Assembly (NCBI GenBank): GCA_008828725.1
Contig: MEHQ01004583.1
Location: forward strand, 446,613-510,612
Source: Saccharina japonica
Taxonomy: Eukaryota > Sar > Phaeophyceae > Laminariales > Laminariaceae
DNA length: 64,000 bases
Reading direction: 5' to 3'
The position numbers and the translations under genes are program-made. Shown piece after piece: positions 61,301 to 64,000 of this stretch. The notes beneath the pieces are model-generated. The model saw only the letters and a program-made list of their open reading frames with translations, was not told the DNA's origin and did no database searches. Position 1 is the stretch's first letter. Each line of letters opens with the position of its first letter.

Positions 61301-63302
61301 TACCTCCATAACCGGCCTGGCACGGCGTGGCTGACGACGACGGCAACCCTACACCATACCATATTTCAAATATACCATACAAGTACAGGACACCTAATAA
61401 GAAACAGTAAATCTGGTCCAGGCTGGATTTCTTATTTTGAGAGAGGGTTGCTTTCTACACTTTAAAGCTGGTACAAAGTAAACGACTCCCGAATTTCTTA
61501 GTTTCCTCTGAATCTCAGGCCTGGCGTTCTTATCAGCCTGTTTCCTACCCGATATTTCTAAAAATTAGGCGTCCTGTGCTGTACCGTACTGCAAATATAT
61601 CATACCATACCATACCATACCATACCATACCATACCAAATCACTCCACACCGTACCATACAGCCAAAATGCCCATAAACCATACCCATACCTCCATGACG
61701 GGCCTGGCGTGGCTGACGACAACGGTAAGCCTATCCAGCTCTTGCTGCGCTAGCTTCACGTCCCCCGCAAGTGTCCCGTCCCTCTGGAGTCCCTCCGCTA
61801 TCGGCCGCACCAGCCGCTGGATTGCCACGGCAGCCGGATCGGGCGCAAGCGTGCTGATAACGTACGATAAGCCCTGTGCCACAAATAAGGGAGGGGGGGG
61901 GGGGGGGGGGAGAGGGGGGGGGGGGGGGGGGAGAGGGGGGGGGGGGGGGGGGAGAGGGGGGGGGGGGGGGGGGAGAGGGGGGGGGGGGGGGGGGAGAGGG
62001 GGGGGGGGGGGGGGGAGAGGGGGGGGGGGGGGGGGGAGAGGGGGGGGGGGGGGGGGGAGAGGGGGGGGGGGGGGGGGGAGAGGGGGGGGGGGGGGGGGGA
62101 GAGGGGGGGGGGGGGGGGGGAGAGGGGGGGGGGGGGGGGGGAGAGGGGGGGGGGGGGGGGGGAGAGGGGGGGGGGGGGGGGGGAGAGGGGGGGGGGGGGG
62201 GGGGAGAGGGGGGGGGGGGGGGGGGAGAGGGGGGGGGGGGGGGGGGAGAGGGGGGGGGGGGGGGGGGAGAGGGGGGGGGGGGGGGGGGAGAGGGGGGGGG
62301 GGGGGGGGGAGAGGGGGGGGGGGGGGGGGGAGAGGGGGGGGGGGGGGGGGGAGAGGGGGGGGGGGGGGGGGGAGAGGGGGGGGGGGGGGGGGGAGGGGAG
62401 AGGGTGGAGTGGAATAGGAGGGGGAGAAGGGGGCAAAGGGGGGGGGGGGGGGTTGCATGTCACGTATGGTCGTAGTCGTATGACCATAGACCCTCGCATC
62501 CCTACAATGCCGAGACGGCGAACGTCGGGCTTTACAGCCGTCCAGGCAGAGACCTTTCCTTGGCGTGCTTGCACCAAGCGCGGAGCGAAACGTGAGGTGT
62601 TTGGCGGTTCGCATGAATAGTGAGCTGCATCCCTCTAAGAACCGCCTGTGAGGCCGGATGACAACGTCGAATTGATCGATTTGTTTCATGTTGTGGCCAC
62701 TTCCTGAGACAGACAGACAGCAATGTGTGTGTGTGTGTGTTCTTCACATTAAACCTTCCTTTCTACCCGTCGACATCCAGCACACTAGTGTCCGTGCCGA
62801 TTCATCATCCTAAAAAGGTACCAGTTCTGTGGTCACAAAACTGCGACACAGAGATACTACACTCAGTGCAGTAAGCAGAGCAGACAATGCAATGCCATAT
62901 GCGACAGGCAAGACCTACCCTGCTAGCAATCCAGGTGCATGCAAGAGAAAAAAAAAAGAAAAGAAAGAAAAAGCGAAAAGGAAAAATAATAGAAAGTAAA
63001 CATACTGAAGCAAATCAACAATCAAGCAACCAAACAAAAGCATGACAAAATGAAAAGAAAAAAAAAAAAAAAAATGTCGTGCTTCTCCCAGATGAGATGC
63101 GACATCTAGTTAAAAGAAACCAAATGAAATGAAATGAACCCATGGATGTCAACGGGTAAAGGGGGTGTACTTCATTGCCAGGCATGGCCGTAGTCGTAGG
63201 TATGGCCATAGACACTCGCATCCCTACAACGCTGGGACGGTGGGGGGGGTACTCATTTGTTGCTTGCCTGAGTCATTTGACCATTGACCACGCATCCCTT
63301 TC

Positions 63303-63337
<35 letters not shown>

Positions 63338-63494
63338 CGTTTTTCATGATCAAAAGTCGCTTCACCTCAAGCAGTTCTAGCTCGTCCTTGATGTTGATTC
63401 GGTGTTTCGTCCTCGTCTTCGCCTGGTGCAGGTGGTCCTGCAGCAGACCAAGCACCTGCTCCCCCATCAGCTGCCCACAGGAGTGGCATACGTT
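58398..63494 (-). CDS. TNPO3: transportin-3 / Mtr10-type nuclear import receptor, four internal exons
   Basis: Exons 63494-63366, 61873-61691, 59938-59774 and 58565-58398 are all phase 0 at both borders, giving 215 contiguous residues. The order matches the middle of the TNPO3/MOS14 family. NVCHSCGQLMGEQVLGLLQD aligns with the Cys-containing helix before the family's linker. GLSYVISTLAPDPAAVAIQR and QQELDRLTVVVSHARPVME follow. Then REMWPILEALSTRH, FEKLCRFFKHAMRTCKEHF, and SSCLYCGSICVTEFG, which parallels the family's Ser-Cys-Phe-Leu-Tyr-Leu-Gly-Ser-Ile signature. These importin-beta-like HEAT-repeat receptors carry SR splicing factors into the nucleus. N-terminal exons lie beyond the window; the C-terminal exon may be at 50417-50599. 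Donors are GTGAAG, GTATGG, GTGAGT and GTTCGT. Confidence 0.8.
59290..59770 (+). repeat. degenerate about 12-bp array (ACGCTTTCGCTT)
   Basis: About 35 irregular units such as CGGTTTCGCTT, ACGCTTACGCT, ACGCTTTGGCTTA and ACCTTTCACGTAA. The array begins within a few bases of the donor after the transportin exon at 59774 and fills the start of that intron. Confidence 0.85.
60210..60783. mobile_element. CTACGATAGAGGT inverted-repeat element, copy 3
   Basis: Left end GACGTGCTACGATAGAGGTA; right end the inverse GGTGCACCTCTATCGTAGCA then TGCGTC. Length 574 bp. Left interior matches copy 1 (GGTATACCTTTTTTTGGCTA, CTCAACCCAGAAACGCCGGA). No transposase. Confidence 0.75.
60784..61690 (+). repeat. ATACC-type satellite array
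   Basis: Degenerate ACCATACC/ATACCATACC repeats fill most of 60784-61290 and 61580-61655. They start right at the end of the inverted-repeat element. Intron of the transportin gene. Confidence 0.85.
61303..61355 (-). pseudogene. decayed duplicate of a transportin exon 3' end and donor
   Basis: The plus-strand block TACCTCCATAACCGGCCTGG, then GTGGCTGACGACGACGGCAA, parallels 61687-61727 (TACCTCCATGACGGGCCTGG, then GTGGCTGACGACAACGGTAA). The latter is the end of the real exon and its 5' splice site. The copy lies about 380 bp downstream within the next intron. Confidence 0.75.
61888..62402 (+). repeat. 21-bp G-tract minisatellite (AGAG + G17), about 23 copies
   Basis: AGAG recurs every 21 bases from 61911 to 62373 with uniform G17 spacers. 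On the transcribed strand this is (C17 TCTC)n, ending about 15 bases before the acceptor of the transportin exon at 61873. Each unit has enough G for intramolecular G-quadruplexes. The 21-bp period keeps all frames open, so long Gly/Pro frames here are not genes. Confidence 0.97.
62440..62722 (+). mobile_element. dispersed repeat family 1, truncated copy
   Basis: A G14 run, then GTCGTAGTCGTATGAC and CACCAAGCGCGGAGCG through TGGCCACTTCCTGAGACAG. It ends where the (GT)n of the 150-bp repeat (62724-62876) begins. Confidence 0.75.
62724..62876 (+). repeat. about 150-bp dispersed repeat, copy 2
   Basis: Near match to 29592-29744, joined directly to the truncated family 1 copy. Confidence 0.85.
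63160..63345 (+). mobile_element. family 1 5' end, family 2 unit and G-run next to a splice site
   Basis: CATGGCCGTAGTCGTAGG (family 1) leads into a G-run, then family 2 (TACTCATTTGTTGCTTGCCT to CATCCCTTTCGAG), then a run of more than 30 G ending at about 63337. The donor of the transportin exon is at 63366. Confidence 0.75.
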
Positions 63495-64000
63495 CTGCGA
63501 CCAAAATTTCCAACAACAAAAAACACGGGGGGAACAACAACGAAAAAGGAAATGTAAGGAAAAGGAAAAGAAGGAGGGGAAAAAAAAAACACAACGGAAA
63601 ATGAGAGGAAAAGAAAAAGGAATTGGAAAATAATTTGGAAAAAGGTAAGGGAAAAAAGAGGGGAGGGGGGGGGGGCGCGCGCTCATTTTTTACTTGCCTT
63701 AGCCATTGGACCATTGACCACGCATCCCTTAAGACGGGGAGGCAAAGGAAGTGGCATCATAATATGTATTTATGTATATGTATATGTATATAATATGTAT
63801 ATACTCGTACTTGGGTATGAAAAACAAAACAAACTAACTGGGAATGGAAAAGGAACAGAAAAGAAACGGGTGGAAACTAAACAGAGATAAGAGGTACACA
63901 TTACTTTGCGCGATCAATGCCAAGCCAAGCACAGTACCGGGGGGGGAGGGGAGGGGTGCACTCATATCGTGCACGGCCGTAGTCGTATGACCATAGACCC
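63495..64000. other. intron upstream of the transportin exon; family 2 and family 1 pieces
   Basis: Purine-rich stretch at 63525-63665. A family 2 copy at 63672-63745. AT repeat at 63762-63805. A G-tract followed by a family 1 5' end (CACGGCCGTAGTCGTATGAC) at 63940-64000, cut by the window edge. No exon recognised. Confidence 0.6.

Noticed and set aside
61640..62689. Very long Gly-rich and Pro-rich open frames on both strands
   Set aside because: They are produced by the 21-bp minisatellite, whose length is a multiple of three and lacks stops. Only the transportin exon at 61691-61873 is real coding here.

Overview
This is a large-genome eukaryote. Genes are split into short exons (60-750 nt) separated by 1-5 kb introns with GT-AG borders. 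Recognisable products are eukaryotic: a TTI2-like protein of the TTT complex, a transportin-3/Mtr10-type importin, a Kelch-repeat coiled-coil protein, a multicopper oxidase (MCO) and a secreted GPI-type protein. Coding exons are GC-rich and carry poly-Ala/Gly/Gln/Ser runs. Introns and spacers are crowded with microsatellites, G/C homopolymers, a LINE, SINEs and small inverted-repeat elements. An alga of the brown-algal (stramenopile) type is my best guess, but this is inference; nothing in the window fixes the species. An 865-bp assembly gap lies at 20636-21500.

Layout. 1-7 kb: three-exon + strand gene for a Cys-module, Ser/Gly-rich, probably GPI-anchored secreted protein. 7-13 kb: spacer with a tRNA-derived SINE (8.9-9.4 kb) and a 5'-truncated LINE with an open reverse transcriptase frame (10.6-12.5 kb, -). 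13.1-14.1 kb: terminal-inverted-repeat (TIR) element. 14.1-18.6 kb: TTI2-like gene (-). 22.5-23.1 kb: weak three-exon + strand candidate. 45.8 kb down to 27.7 kb (perhaps 23.9 kb): one long - strand gene with Kelch repeats followed by coiled coil; I reconstructed nine exons, eight with phase-matched borders. 50.8-56.1 kb (-): MCO, seven phase-matched exons, N-terminal part not found. 58.4-63.5 kb (-): four consecutive transportin-3 exons. A likely transportin-3 C-terminal exon lies at 50.4-50.6 kb, so the MCO may sit inside a transportin-3 intron on the same strand.

The most unusual material is how repeats and splice sites interact. A 23-copy 21-bp G-tract minisatellite (about 500 bp) forms the pyrimidine side of one 3' splice site. 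A minisatellite in an MCO intron resembles copies of the adjacent exon end and 5' splice site. A decayed copy of a transportin exon end sits in the next intron. Two dispersed repeat families are nearly always embedded in G-tracts. The 9-mer TACCAGGTA (either strand) occurs at least 14 times where about 0.5 is expected. No operons, rRNA, CRISPR or convincing standalone tRNA genes are present.
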